Shown: in pieces, positions 17,931 to 27,405 of the stretch
Position numbering within the stretch: position 1 is the first letter of the stretch
How the letters are laid out: each line of letters begins with the position of its first letter
Assembly (NCBI RefSeq): GCF_001646785.1
Contig: NZ_LRRH01000061.1
Coordinates: forward strand, 62,001-126,000
Source of the DNA: Rhodococcus phenolicus
GTDB lineage: Bacteria; Actinomycetota; Actinomycetes; Mycobacteriales; Mycobacteriaceae
Reading direction: 5' to 3'
DNA length: 64,000 nucleotides
Position numbers and translations under genes: made by a program
Notes under the pieces: generated by a model
The model's input: only the letters and a program-made list of their open reading frames with translations
The model's database searches: none
Told to the model about the DNA's origin: nothing

Positions 17931-18301
17931 CGGATTCGCGGGGGACCACGCCGGGATGCCGCAACAGGATGGTTCTCGATACCCGTCCGCGAGCGAGAAC
18001 CGGGCGCTTCCCGCCGCACTCGTGGCGCGAGCCAACGCGCGCCGCGGCGACTCCCCGCACTGCCCGAGAAGGCCTCGGGACGCATTCGCCGGTGCATTCC
18101 GAAAACGTTGCCACCTCGCGCCTTTCGAATTCCCCCCGCCCCACCCCGGGACGCACCGAGAACTCTACTCTCGAAAACAGAGAATAATGCTTGCATCGCG
18201 ACACTCGGGGCCCGACACTGGTAGCAGTCGATGACATCGCTCCGACTGCAATCCTGCACAGCGCGCACGCGAATCCGAATCCTCCGAAAGGTGGCAGACC
18301 T
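17931..18301. other. Divergent intergenic region (TetR / P450)
   Basis: 371 nt without a supportable gene. It should hold the promoters of the TetR gene and of the first P450. A short inverted repeat CTCT/AGAG (18168-18182) lies in an AT-richer patch and is the only visible candidate operator; it is too short to be convincing. Confidence 0.4.
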
Positions 18302-19504
18302 GTGACGATCAGCGCGGCCAACGACGTTCGATACGACCCGTACGACGTCGAGATCAATGCCGATCCCTACCCGATGTTCAAACGCCTTCGCGAAGAAGCA
18401 CCGCTCTACTACAACGAGACTCACGACTTCTACGCCCTGAGCCGCTTCGCGGACGTCAACCAGGGACTGATCGACTACGAGACGTTCAGCTCCGCCCGAG
18501 GTGCGATTCTCGAACTCATCAAGGCGAACATCCCGATCCCTCCGGGCGTACTGATCTTCGAAGACCCGCCGATCCACGACATTCACCGAAAACTGCTGGC
18601 GCGGATGTTCACTCCGCGTAAAATCCAGGCTCTCGAGCCGAAGATCCGCCAGTTCTGCGCCGAGGCCCTCGACCCCCACGTCGGATCGGGCCGACTCGAT
18701 TTCGTCGCCGACATCGGTGCACAGATGCCGATGCGGACGATCGGCATGCTCCTGGGAATTCCGGAGAAGGACCAGGAATCGATCCGGGATTTCGCGAACG
18801 AGCAGATGCGGACGGAGGAAGGCGGTCGGATGAAGGCGGCGTCCGACGGCATGGTCAGCGGCGACATATTCGGCGCCTACATCGACTGGCGCGCCGAACA
18901 TCCGTCGGACGACATCATGACCGAGCTGCTCGAGGTCGAGTTCGAGGACGAGACCGGTACGGTCCGCCGGTTGACCCGAGAGGAGCTGCTGACCTACGTC
19001 AATGTCGTCTCCGGTGCAGGCAACGAAACCACCACGCGGCTCATCGGCTGGGCGGGAAAGGTACTCGCCGAGCATCCCGACCAGCGCCGACAGCTCGTCG
19101 AGAACCCGGCGCTGATTCCCAGGGCGGTCGAGGAACTGCTCCGGTTCGAGCCTCCCGCGCCGCACGTTGCGCGGTACGTGACCAGGGACGTCGAGTACCA
19201 CGGAACCACGGTTCCCGAAGGCAGTGTGATGATGTTCCTGATCGCCGCCGCGAACCGGGATCCTCGCCAGTTCGGTACCGACAGCGATGCATTCGACATT
19301 CATCGCGCGCCTCACCAGCATCTGACGTTCAGCGTCGGCACGCACTTCTGCCTCGGGTCGGCACTGGCCCGCCTCGAGGGTCGTGTCGCACTCGAGGAGA
19401 TCCTGAAGCGTTTCCCCGAGTGGCAGGTCGATACGGCGAACGCGGCCCTGTCGCCGACGTCGACCGTGCGGGGGTGGGACACGCTGCCGACCTTCGTTCC
19501 CTGA
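18302..19504 (+). CDS. Cytochrome P450 (first of three)
   Basis: 400 residues, soluble bacterial class I P450. I-helix AGNETT carries the acid-alcohol pair, the K-helix ExxR is EELLR, and the heme-binding loop FSVGTHFCLGS gives ligand Cys350. The start is GTG with AAAGGTGG upstream; the frame continues upstream but without family similarity. It hydroxylates an unknown hydrophobic substrate using a ferredoxin; no ferredoxin adjoins it, but two are encoded further along. It is divergent from TetR and convergent with the CoA-transferase, from which a strong hairpin separates it. Confidence 0.92.
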   Translation: MTISAANDVRYDPYDVEINADPYPMFKRLREEAPLYYNETHDFYALSRFADVNQGLIDYETFSSARGAILELIKANIPIPPGVLIFEDPPIHDIHRKLLARMFTPRKIQALEPKIRQFCAEALDPHVGSGRLDFVADIGAQMPMRTIGMLLGIPEKDQESIRDFANEQMRTEEGGRMKAASDGMVSGDIFGAYIDWRAEHPSDDIMTELLEVEFEDETGTVRRLTREELLTYVNVVSGAGNETTTRLIGWAGKVLAEHPDQRRQLVENPALIPRAVEELLRFEPPAPHVARYVTRDVEYHGTTVPEGSVMMFLIAAANRDPRQFGTDSDAFDIHRAPHQHLTFSVGTHFCLGSALARLEGRVALEEILKRFPEWQVDTANAALSPTSTVRGWDTLPTFVP

Positions 19505-19514
19505 CGACACGGAG

Positions 19515-19544
19515 CGAAACGCCGCCGGTTCCGGCGGCGTTTCG
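19515..19544. terminator. Bidirectional hairpin terminator
   Basis: Perfect 14-bp stem CGAAACGCCGCCGG / CCGGCGGCGTTTCG with a 2-nt loop, placed between the convergent P450 and CoA-transferase genes. The A and T residues at the outer ends give short T-runs in both directions. Confidence 0.8.
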
Positions 19545-19568
19545 TCGTATCCGGCGTTCACGGGCTCG

Positions 19569-22016
19569 TCACCACACGGGTGTTCGCCCGAGGACGCCGT
19601 CGTCTTCGAGTTCGGCGATCTCTCTGTCGTCCAATCCGAGTTCGGCGAGGATCTCGCGATTGTGCTCGCCGAGCAGCGGCGCACGGCGAGTGTGGACGAC
19701 GGCCGGCGCTTCGGAGAACCGCGCCGCCATCGTGCTGTGCCGTGCCCGCCCGAAGACCGGATGGTCGAGTTCTTCGAAGAAGCCCCGGTGGGCGAGCTGC
19801 GGTATCTCGGTCTGCCGGTGTGGCTGCATCACCTTCGCCACCGGCACACCGGCATCCCACAACACCCCCACGATCTCGTCCGCGGTCCGGCCACGGCACC
19901 ACCTCGCCAGCTGCTCGTCGAGAAGATCGTGGTGGCGTCGGCGGCCCGCAGCGGTCCCGAGTTCGGGGTCCGCTGCCCATCCGGGATCGCCCAGTGCGGA
20001 CCGCAGGAACAACCATTGCTCGTCGGTCTCGACCGCGACGGCCACCCAGCAGTCGGGACGTCCGAACTCGTCGAGTTCGTCGGTCCGGTACAGGTTCTGG
20101 GGCGCGGCGACAGGACCGCGATTCCCGTCACGCTGGAGAATCGTTCCGTACGCGGAATACTCGATCACCTGTTCCGCCGCGATGTTGAGCGCCGCGTCGA
20201 CCATGGGGGCCTCCACCAAAGCACCCACACCCGTGCGGCGCCGCTGTTCGAGCGCCACGAGCAGGCCCACGAGCGCATGGACACCGGCATTCGGATCGCC
20301 GACCGAGTACGGCTCCACGGGATTCTGATCGGGATGACCGGTCAGCCAACTCAGGCCCGCACTGTCCTCGATGACATATGCGAACGCCGGATTGTCCCGC
20401 CACGGGCCGTCGAGGCCGAACCCCGGCATCCGGACCAGGATCGCGTCGGGACGCAGGGCGCGGACGGTGCCGAAATCCAGTCCGAGCTGGTCGAGTACGC
20501 GCGGAGTGTAGTTCTCGACGATCACGTCGCACGTCGCGATCAGCCGGCGGAGCACCTCGCGACCACGCTCGGTGCGGAAATCCAGTGCCAAGCTTCGCTT
20601 GCCGGTGTTCAGACCGGAGAAGATCGGGGACTTCTCCCACCAGTCGTCCTCGGACACCGGCACACCCGCGATCAGCCGGGTACCGTCCGGCCGAGACGCC
20701 GATTCGAGATGGATGACATCGGCACCGAGCATCGCGAGGGCGTGCGTGCAGGACGGACCTGCCCAGAAGCTCGTCATGTCCAGTACGCGCAGGCCGCCGA
20801 ACGGCCGGACGGACCGAGATCCGGCCCCGGAGGGGGCTCGGTCCCTCACCGGGCGCGGCGTCTCGCTGCGGCGGCGACAGTCGTGCGTGTGTTCCCCGAG
20901 GGCGGGTGACGGCTGCGGGTCGGGCAGGGTGCCGGGTTCGATGCGGTACGGGCGGCCCGGTTGGACGAAATCTCCCCGGGGATTGACCGTGAACGACCCT
21001 CTGCTGCGGTACTGATCGAATCCGGTGACATTCCCTCCGTTTCCCACCGGACCGTTGGGAATGCGCAAGGCACTGGCCAGATCGAGGATCTCCTCGGTGG
21101 TCCGCTCGGCGATCCACGCCCGGATCTCCGGGGCCATCTTGTTGGCCTGCTCGGTGATCGACAACGGCGAATCCTCGTCGATCCATTCGGGGTGCCCCAC
21201 CATGACACACAGGTCGAACCACTGCTGAGCCGTTCCGCATCCCAGCGCCACCAGACCGTCCTGCGCGGTCGCGACTCCCGGGACCGTGAGCCGCCGCTCG
21301 GTACGGAACGGACGTCCCAGGCCCTCGAAGAACGAGACCGGATGGTAGGTGAGGGAGAGGACCTGAGTTTCCAGCATGGACACGTCGACGAGCTCTCCGT
21401 CGCCGGTCACCAAGGTGCGCGCTCGCGAGGCCAGGACGGCTGCCGCGGCCGTCGCACCGGTCAGCCACTCCCCCACCCGGCCCCCGATGTGGACCGGTGC
21501 CCGGTCGGGAGCGCCGCGGCCGAGGCCGATGATCCCACCGGACCACGCCTGGACCGTGAACTCGGTGGCCGGCCGGTCACTCCACGGGCCGTCGAGGCCG
21601 AACGGGGTGATCGCAGTGACGGTCAGATGCGGATGGGTCCGCCGGATCTGCTCCGGATGCAGCGACGGGTGCTCGGCGACGGCCGATCCACGCGACCACA
21701 CCACCGCGTCCGCGGTGCGGAGGAGAGCGTGCACCGCACCGAGATCCGCACCGATGCCCGGATCTGCGAGGACACCGGACTTGCCTCCTGCCAGAAACGT
21801 GAACAGCGCTCCGTCACTGCCGGGTTCGATCCGGGCGCCGGAGGCACTCCAGAGCCTCAGCGGATCACCGCGGGGTGGTTCGACCTTCACCACGTCGGCA
21901 CCGGCGTCGCTGAGCATCTTCGTGCAGTACGCACCGGCGATGCCCGTCGACAACTCCACCACGACGTATCCGCTCAGCGGTGCCGAGCCGGGCCCCGCCG
22001 AATCGTCCCTGTCCAC
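19569..22016 (-). CDS. Double-length CaiB/BaiF (class III) CoA-transferase
   Basis: 815 residues made of two tandem class III CoA-transferase units (about 15-380 and 405-815). The second has the expected catalytic Asp574 in SVGDPNAG, while the equivalent place in the first is Glu183 (VGEWLTG). It should move CoA from a donor thioester onto an organic acid, activating it for beta-oxidation-like breakdown. The GTG start is chosen for GGGAGG at 4-nt spacing; upstream in-frame residues are Gly-rich and unlike the family. Last gene on the minus-strand catabolic side, 109 nt after the amidohydrolase stop. Confidence 0.88.
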   Translation of the reverse strand: MDRDDSAGPGSAPLSGYVVVELSTGIAGAYCTKMLSDAGADVVKVEPPRGDPLRLWSASGARIEPGSDGALFTFLAGGKSGVLADPGIGADLGAVHALLRTADAVVWSRGSAVAEHPSLHPEQIRRTHPHLTVTAITPFGLDGPWSDRPATEFTVQAWSGGIIGLGRGAPDRAPVHIGGRVGEWLTGATAAAAVLASRARTLVTGDGELVDVSMLETQVLSLTYHPVSFFEGLGRPFRTERRLTVPGVATAQDGLVALGCGTAQQWFDLCVMVGHPEWIDEDSPLSITEQANKMAPEIRAWIAERTTEEILDLASALRIPNGPVGNGGNVTGFDQYRSRGSFTVNPRGDFVQPGRPYRIEPGTLPDPQPSPALGEHTHDCRRRSETPRPVRDRAPSGAGSRSVRPFGGLRVLDMTSFWAGPSCTHALAMLGADVIHLESASRPDGTRLIAGVPVSEDDWWEKSPIFSGLNTGKRSLALDFRTERGREVLRRLIATCDVIVENYTPRVLDQLGLDFGTVRALRPDAILVRMPGFGLDGPWRDNPAFAYVIEDSAGLSWLTGHPDQNPVEPYSVGDPNAGVHALVGLLVALEQRRRTGVGALVEAPMVDAALNIAAEQVIEYSAYGTILQRDGNRGPVAAPQNLYRTDELDEFGRPDCWVAVAVETDEQWLFLRSALGDPGWAADPELGTAAGRRRHHDLLDEQLARWCRGRTADEIVGVLWDAGVPVAKVMQPHRQTEIPQLAHRGFFEELDHPVFGRARHSTMAARFSEAPAVVHTRRAPLLGEHNREILAELGLDDREIAELEDDGVLGRTPVW

Positions 22017-22125
22017 GAAACCTCCCGTTCCGGTCGCACGCACGCCGATCCCGATGCCTCGGGACGGGCCCGTCCCGAGGCCCTCCCCGTCCACGGGCTC
22101 CTTCGTCCTCGGAGCTCGAGCATCG

Positions 22126-23295
22126 TCACAGGCCGAGGAAATCGATCACGTTCCCGCTGACGACGCGGGCCGCGGCATCCGGACCGACGGCGTCGACGAC
22201 CGCTGCGAGAGACTTCTCCGAGTACCCGAACGTGCTCTCGTTGTGGGGATAGTCGGACGACCACATGATCTTGTCGATGCCGATCTCGTCTGCCATCGAC
22301 AAACCCAGCGGATCCACCATGAACGAAGCCCACATGTGTTCGTCCCAGTAGTGCCGGATGTCGTGTTCGACGGGTCGATCGAGCATGTGCCGGAACGAGG
22401 CGAGCAGATGCTCGGCGTCCTGGATGGCGGCCGGCACCCAGTTGATCCCGCCTTCGAACCAGCCGATCCGCAGGCCCGGATGCCGGTCGATGATTCCGCT
22501 GAAGATGTACTTGGCGAACATCTCCCGGAACGGTGCGACATTGTGCATCATGCCGACCGCAACGCTGTTGACCTCGCACGGACTCGACAGTGGTGCTTCT
22601 CCGATGTGGTGCGAGAGCGGGACCCCGGAGGCCTCGATCTCGTCCCAGACCGGAATCATCGCCGAGCTGCCGTAATCGATCTGGTTGCCGTCGTTGTCCT
22701 TGCCCGCCGAGAGCGGAAGCAGGAAGGTCTTCAAACCGAGCGACTTCAGTTCCGCGAGCGTACGCCGGGCACCGTCCGCGTCCCACCAATTGATCAGGCC
22801 GACGCCGTAGAACCGGCCGTCGGAATTTTCCTGGAGTTCCGCGATGTACTCGTTGTAGACGCGGAAGGAGAGTTCTCGAATTTCCTTGTCCGGGTAGAAC
22901 AGCAGGGCAAGCAATGCATTGGGAAACGCGAGTTCGACGTCGATTCCGTCTTCGGCGAGATCCCGAATTCGGGCGTCGAGGTGTGTACTGCCCGACCCTT
23001 CCAGCGGGTCGTACTGCATGAGCACGTGGCTGAAATCGCCGGGCAGGAAGGACTTGCCCTTCCGTCCGAGCTGATATGCACCCTCCTCGTACCAGACGCG
23101 GGGAGCACGGTCCTTCAACTCTTCCGGAAATCGCTCGAAGAAGATGTCGTCCGCCAGCGAAATGTGGTTGTCGGCAGAGAACACTTTCGTACCTGCGGGC
23201 AACCCCAGCCCGCCTGCGGCGTGCCCTCGCCGGTCCTTCGGGGGACCGAAGCCCCCGGGCGGATACAGCGACGGGGTCGAATTCGGAACCGGCAT
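22126..23295 (-). CDS. Amidohydrolase-2 family metal-dependent hydrolase/decarboxylase
   Basis: 389 residues, TIM-barrel amidohydrolase-2 type: SADNHISL near residue 40 (in place of the usual DxHxH), SHHIGEA mid-protein, RHPGLRIGWFEGGINWVP, and the C-terminal WSSDYPHNESTFG with the conserved Asp. Relatives include decarboxylases and hydrolases of ring-cleavage products. The ATG of MPVPNS is preceded by GGAGAG; an earlier in-frame ATG lacks a ribosome-binding site. Lies between P450 and CoA-transferase on the same strand, with a 192-nt gap to the P450 that may hold a separate promoter. Confidence 0.85.
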   Translation of the reverse strand: MPVPNSTPSLYPPGGFGPPKDRRGHAAGGLGLPAGTKVFSADNHISLADDIFFERFPEELKDRAPRVWYEEGAYQLGRKGKSFLPGDFSHVLMQYDPLEGSGSTHLDARIRDLAEDGIDVELAFPNALLALLFYPDKEIRELSFRVYNEYIAELQENSDGRFYGVGLINWWDADGARRTLAELKSLGLKTFLLPLSAGKDNDGNQIDYGSSAMIPVWDEIEASGVPLSHHIGEAPLSSPCEVNSVAVGMMHNVAPFREMFAKYIFSGIIDRHPGLRIGWFEGGINWVPAAIQDAEHLLASFRHMLDRPVEHDIRHYWDEHMWASFMVDPLGLSMADEIGIDKIMWSSDYPHNESTFGYSEKSLAAVVDAVGPDAAARVVSGNVIDFLGL

Positions 23296-23487
23296 CTTGA
23301 CTCTCCAGATCGGATCGATTGGTTCACACATGTCGGACGCGACATCGGTTCGATGTCCGTCGAATTCTGTTCGAAACCCGAAACTGCTGCATTACAACAT
23401 ATTCGGAGTTCGCCCCTCCGGTTGCCCGATCGGAACCGAGCGCGGAAGGACCGTACGGGAGGATCGGAGGTCTCCCCGACCCGGTGA

Positions 23488-24729
23488 TCACCACACGACG
23501 GGCAGCGCGTAGACACCGAACGCGAGCCGGTCGTGCTTGAACTCGACTTCTTCGAACGGAATCGCCAGGCGCAGAGTCGGAATACGGCGAAGCAGAGTGC
23601 TGTAGACGATCTGCAGCTCCACCCGCGCGAGCTGCTGTCCGACGCACTGGTGCGGCCCGAAGCCGAAACCGACGTGCAGACGGGCCGGCCGGTGCACATC
23701 CAGTTTCTCCGGTTCGGGAAACGCTTTGGCGTCCCAGTTGGCCGGGGCGAGATCGACGATGATGCCCTCACCCGCGCGGATCGTCTCGCCGGCGATGTCG
23801 ATGTCCTCCACCGCGACGCGGCGCTGACCGTTCTGGATGATGCTCAGGTAGCGCAGCAACTCCTCGACCGCGTTGGCCAGGACCTTCTTGTCGTCGGTGT
23901 CGCGGACAACGGCGAGCTGCTCGGGGTGTCGCAACAGCGCCAGAGTTCCGAGCGCGATCATGTTGGCGCTGGTCTCGTGGCCGGCGATGAGCAGGCCCGT
24001 ACCGAGCTGCGCGGCTTCCTTCATGCTGATCTCACCGGTTCGGACGCGTTCGCCCAGTGCGGACACGACATCCTCGGCCGGTTCGTCGATCTTCGATTCG
24101 ATCAACTTGATCAGGTACTTCGCCAGGCCGGTCCGGCCTTCGGCGGCCTGCTCGGCGGTTGCGTACCGGTCGACGCCGATCGTGGCGTGCGACTGGAAGA
24201 ACTCGTGGTCCTCATAGGGCACACCGAGCATCTCACTGATGACCAGGGACGGAACCGGGAGCGCGAGGGTTTCGACGAGATCCGCGGGCTGCGGTCCGGC
24301 GAGAATCGCGTCGATGTGCTCGTCGGTGATCCGCTGGACCGCCGGGCGCAGCGCGTCGACCCGCTTGAGGGTGAACGGCTTGGTGAGCATCCGCCGGAAC
24401 CGGGTGTGTTCCTCCCCGTCGGAGGTGAACACCGAGCGCGGGCGCTTGTGCACCGTCGAGAGCATGCCCTCGTTCCAGTGCGGGAACCCCGGCTTGCGGT
24501 CGTCGACGCTGACCCGCGGGTCGGACATCAGTTCCTTGAGTTCGGCATAGCCGGTGACCAACCACGGAGTGCTGCCGTCCCAGATGCGAACCCGGCTGAG
24601 CGGACGCTGCGCGCCCATGTCCCGCACCTGCGGCGGTGGAGCGAACGGGCATTCCGCGTCCCGGTCCATCGGGTACTCGGGAACGTCTGCAGCGGTGAAA
24701 CTTTCGGGTCCTGACAGCGTGTCGGACAT
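23488..24729 (-). CDS. Cytochrome P450, CYP105-like
   Basis: 413 residues. I-helix LIAGHETSANM, ExxR as EELLRYL, and heme loop FGFGPHQCVGQQLARVELQ with Cys362 strongly resemble the actinobacterial CYP105 group. GAGGAG precedes the ATG. The ferredoxin gene lies 26 nt upstream on the same strand, so it is very likely its dedicated electron donor. The substrate is unknown; CYP105 enzymes are versatile monooxygenases of terpenoids, macrolides and xenobiotics. Confidence 0.93.
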   Translation of the reverse strand: MSDTLSGPESFTAADVPEYPMDRDAECPFAPPPQVRDMGAQRPLSRVRIWDGSTPWLVTGYAELKELMSDPRVSVDDRKPGFPHWNEGMLSTVHKRPRSVFTSDGEEHTRFRRMLTKPFTLKRVDALRPAVQRITDEHIDAILAGPQPADLVETLALPVPSLVISEMLGVPYEDHEFFQSHATIGVDRYATAEQAAEGRTGLAKYLIKLIESKIDEPAEDVVSALGERVRTGEISMKEAAQLGTGLLIAGHETSANMIALGTLALLRHPEQLAVVRDTDDKKVLANAVEELLRYLSIIQNGQRRVAVEDIDIAGETIRAGEGIIVDLAPANWDAKAFPEPEKLDVHRPARLHVGFGFGPHQCVGQQLARVELQIVYSTLLRRIPTLRLAIPFEEVEFKHDRLAFGVYALPVVW

Positions 24730-24755
24730 CTTGCTCCTCGTGATGGGTCGCGGGG

Positions 24756-24950
24756 TCATTCCTCGATACGGACAGCCAGTGCGGGGCACATCGCCGCGGC
24801 CTCGCGAACACCGTCGGCGAGGTCCTCCGATGGGCTGTCGTCGAGCAGCACGACGATGCCGTCGTCGTCTCGCTGGTCGAAAACCTCGTCGGCGTGCGCG
24901 ACACACTGCCCTGCGGCGATGCATCTGTCCTGGTCCACGTAGACCTTCAT
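24756..24950 (-). CDS. 3Fe-4S ferredoxin, P450 partner
   Basis: 64 residues. Cys10, Cys16 (DRCIAAGQC) and Cys54 (MCP) are present and the fourth cluster cysteine is replaced, the pattern of [3Fe-4S] ferredoxins serving actinobacterial P450s. Stop-to-start distance to the P450 is 26 nt. No ferredoxin reductase is encoded nearby, so electrons must come from a reductase elsewhere. Confidence 0.92.
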   Translation of the reverse strand: MKVYVDQDRCIAAGQCVAHADEVFDQRDDDGIVVLLDDSPSEDLADGVREAAAMCPALAVRIEE

Positions 24951-25000
24951 GGCGTCTTCCTTCTGGGTGCGTGAGGGGCCGCTGCGCCGGGAACCGCTGG

Positions 25001-25648
25001 TCAGCCGGTCGTGGCAGGTGCCAGCAACAGACCGGTGATCGCGTCGATCAGGCTGGTGCCCGTCGCGGTCCAATCGGATCCGTTGCCGCCGTCCGCGAGC
25101 GTGCGCTCGAGCTGGGCGCTCGTGTGCACGATGAGCAATCGGGCCATCGCGAAGCGTTCGCGGCGAACATCGGCCGGCAGGTCGGGCAACGACCGTTCCA
25201 ATCCTTCGATGATGGTCATCAGTGACGGGGAGGTCAGCGACTCCCCCGACACCACGTCGCGGAACGTGGGATCGGGCATGAGCTGTGCGCTGAATCGCGC
25301 GTACCACGTGGGGTTTCCGAGTGAATCGAGATGCTCGGTCAGCGGACGCACCAGGCAGGTCACCCAGTCCCGGACATCGGTGGAGTCGCCGACCTGCGCG
25401 ACCATCTGGTGGCACAGTCGTTCGACGTGCGCGTTGTGTTTACGCACGATGGCCCGGACCAGATCGATCTTGGTTCCGAAGTGGTATCCGACGGCAGCGT
25501 TGTTTCCCTGGCCGGCTTCTTCGCTGACCTGCCGGTTGGAGACGGACGCGATGCCCCGCTCGGCGAACAGCCGCTCGGCGGCAGCGAGAATCGCCCCCCG
25601 GGTCGCGCTGACACGCTCGGCGCGAGCTGTTCGATGTGCGGTGGTCAT
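25001..25648 (-). CDS. TetR-family regulator of the ferredoxin-P450 operon
   Basis: 215 residues: N-terminal helix-turn-helix (ATRGAILAAAERLFAERGIASVSNRQVSEEAGQGNNAAVGYHFGTKIDLVRAI) and a TetR C-terminal ligand domain. It is the first gene before ferredoxin and P450 on the same strand (50 nt gap), so it probably belongs to that operon and autoregulates it. A strong promoter overlapped by an inverted repeat lies ~140 nt upstream. The in-frame extension upstream of the ATG has no family similarity. Confidence 0.88.
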   Translation of the reverse strand: MTTAHRTARAERVSATRGAILAAAERLFAERGIASVSNRQVSEEAGQGNNAAVGYHFGTKIDLVRAIVRKHNAHVERLCHQMVAQVGDSTDVRDWVTCLVRPLTEHLDSLGNPTWYARFSAQLMPDPTFRDVVSGESLTSPSLMTIIEGLERSLPDLPADVRRERFAMARLLIVHTSAQLERTLADGGNGSDWTATGTSLIDAITGLLLAPATTG

Positions 25649-25783
25649 CGCATCCGCTCCTTGTGTGCCCCACCCAGCGAGGCATCGGTCCTCGTTTCGG
25701 GTGGGGACGTTCCGATCGGGGGTGGCCACCCGAGCCTTCACCCGGGCGGCCTCCTCGACCCCATCCCCCGTGATCCCCATCAC

Positions 25784-25825
25784 AGTAGAACCCACCGCTG
25801 ACGTTAAGTCAAGCAGTTGATTTAA
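25784..25825 (-). promoter_or_regulatory. Promoter with overlapping TetR-type operator
   Basis: On the minus strand, -35 TTGACT (25807-25812) and -10 TCTACT (25784-25789) are 17 nt apart. An inverted repeat TTAAGTCAA / TTGATTTAA with a 4-nt centre (25804-25825, one mismatch) covers the -35. It points toward the TetR-ferredoxin-P450 genes. Size and place fit a TetR operator; binding is inferred. Confidence 0.6.
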
Positions 25826-25864
25826 ATTGTCGGCCTGCGAAACCACACGGTCGGGCTCCCTCCC

Positions 25865-26701
25865 TCAGGACGACGGCGCAGCTACGGACTGCGTGGGAAC
25901 AACCTTCCTGCGCAACGGCTTTCCGGCGGTCGTACCACCGTCGACGGGCAGCACCGTACCGGTGAGATAGCGCGCCCGATCCCCCGCGAAGTACAGCGCC
26001 GCTTCTGCGACATCCTCCGGGGTCCCGTCCCGTTCGAGCGGCCGGTCGGTCTGCATCGATGCGCGGACCGCACGCGTGAGCCGGTCGCTGCGCTCGTCGG
26101 CCATCGTCGTCATGGACGTCGCGAGCAGGGCCGTGGGAATGCTGCCCGGCGCAATGCAGTTGACGCGGATGTCGTACTGCGCCAACTCGATCGCCGCCGA
26201 CTTCGTGAACTGGACGATCGCGGCCTTCGACGCCCGGTAGGTCATCACGCCGCCGCCGGCCTGAACACCGCCGATCGAGGACATGTTGACTATCGACCCA
26301 CCCCCGTGCTCGGCCATGTGCAAGGCCGCGTGCCGGGTGCCCGCCATGACACCGAGCAGGTTGACCGCCATGACCTTTCCGAAGTCGGCGAGATCGTCGT
26401 GGAGGAAGCTCTTGTGCATCTTTCCCGGAATCCCGGCGTTGTTGCACATGACGTCGAGTCCGCCGAAGCGATCGACCGCGAATTCGACCGTGGCCGCGAC
26501 CTGCTCGATCTCCCCGACGTCGGTGTACCGGAACACCGACGCCGGGCCGCAGGCCCGGACCAGATCCTCTCCACGCTCACGTTCCACATCCGCCACGACC
26601 ACCCGAGCACCCTCGGCGATGTACCGCTCGACGATCGCTCGGCCGATCCCCGATGCTCCACCGGTGACGACGGCGACCTTGCCGGACAGTTCGTTGACCA
26701 T
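25865..26701 (-). CDS. Short-chain dehydrogenase/reductase
   Basis: 278 residues, classical SDR: cofactor loop TGGASGIG near the N-terminus, NNAG, and the active-site Tyr-Lys in YRASK. The Asp after beta-2 (VVVADVERE) predicts NAD(H). The C-terminal ~20 residues (GKPLRRKVVPTQSVAAPSS) extend past the usual end. Start taken as the ATG giving MVNELSG with AAAGGA upstream; an ATG three codons earlier is too near that ribosome-binding site. Likely oxidises a P450-made alcohol or reduces a ketone. Confidence 0.88.
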   Translation of the reverse strand: MVNELSGKVAVVTGGASGIGRAIVERYIAEGARVVVADVERERGEDLVRACGPASVFRYTDVGEIEQVAATVEFAVDRFGGLDVMCNNAGIPGKMHKSFLHDDLADFGKVMAVNLLGVMAGTRHAALHMAEHGGGSIVNMSSIGGVQAGGGVMTYRASKAAIVQFTKSAAIELAQYDIRVNCIAPGSIPTALLATSMTTMADERSDRLTRAVRASMQTDRPLERDGTPEDVAEAALYFAGDRARYLTGTVLPVDGGTTAGKPLRRKVVPTQSVAAPSS

Positions 26702-27405
26702 CGATTCCATTTCCTTTCGATTCGGAGACCGCTCACGGGACGCATCTTCGTCTCGACCGGTCTGACGTTTGCCGGAGCGCCGCCGGAAGCCGACGTCGTG
26801 CGCACCGGAAACGTGGTGTACATCGGAGAAACCGCGCAACGGTCGGACGCCAGGCCACGGAGCTTCGAGCTGCACGCACCGCGCCGTCGGCCGTGGCCGC
26901 GTGCACCCCCCGATGCGCTGCAGTTCTCGTGCCGCGGCACCCGGGCGGCGCTGTCGGAATGCACCGACGCAGGAACGGCGAGTTCCGCCTCCTTCGATCC
27001 CCGAACTCGACGCAAGGTCCCGCCGGTCGCGAGCGTACGGGAAAGGACGTTCCGGAGGACAGAGAATCCCTTGTTCTTCACCGTTCGACGAGACCATTTC
27101 GCTGCGCGAACGAACATAGAATCGGCGACATCCCGGCTCCGCCAACGACTCCCGGCGGGGTGAATGTCCGAATCCTTGCCCGAACCCTCGGTGAAGAGTA
27201 TGATTCTCGCCACGGGAAATGACCATTCCAATTTGGGGGCAATGGCGATTCGCCGGGGATCCACCCCACGCACAGCTCCCTTTCACCGACCACGCGCGGG
27301 CCCCGCCCCGAGTACCCCGAGGTGCCCGACCGACAGCCGAGACTCCCGGTTCGCCCGGTACCCGGCCGACGGCCCGAGCGACAACAGACACAGGAGGGAA
27401 ACATC
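26702..27405. other. 704-nt gap between divergent dehydrogenase genes
   Basis: No reading frame here has recognisable family features, and the longer open frames are compositional shadows in high-GC sequence. It must contain promoters for both flanking dehydrogenases; one is listed separately. The gap is longer than any other non-coding stretch nearby except the pseudogene region. Confidence 0.4.
27176..27204 (+). promoter_or_regulatory. Candidate promoter for SDR-ferredoxin-P450 operon
   Basis: -35 TTGCCC (27176-27181) and -10 TATGAT (27199-27204) with a 17-nt spacer, pointing to the plus-strand dehydrogenase about 200 nt downstream. It is the best sigma-70-like match in the gap. Confidence 0.45.

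Noticed and set aside
26306-27163. Open frame of 285 codons in the dehydrogenase gap
   Set aside because: Half of it is antisense to the SDR and the rest has no recognisable protein features or ribosome-binding site.
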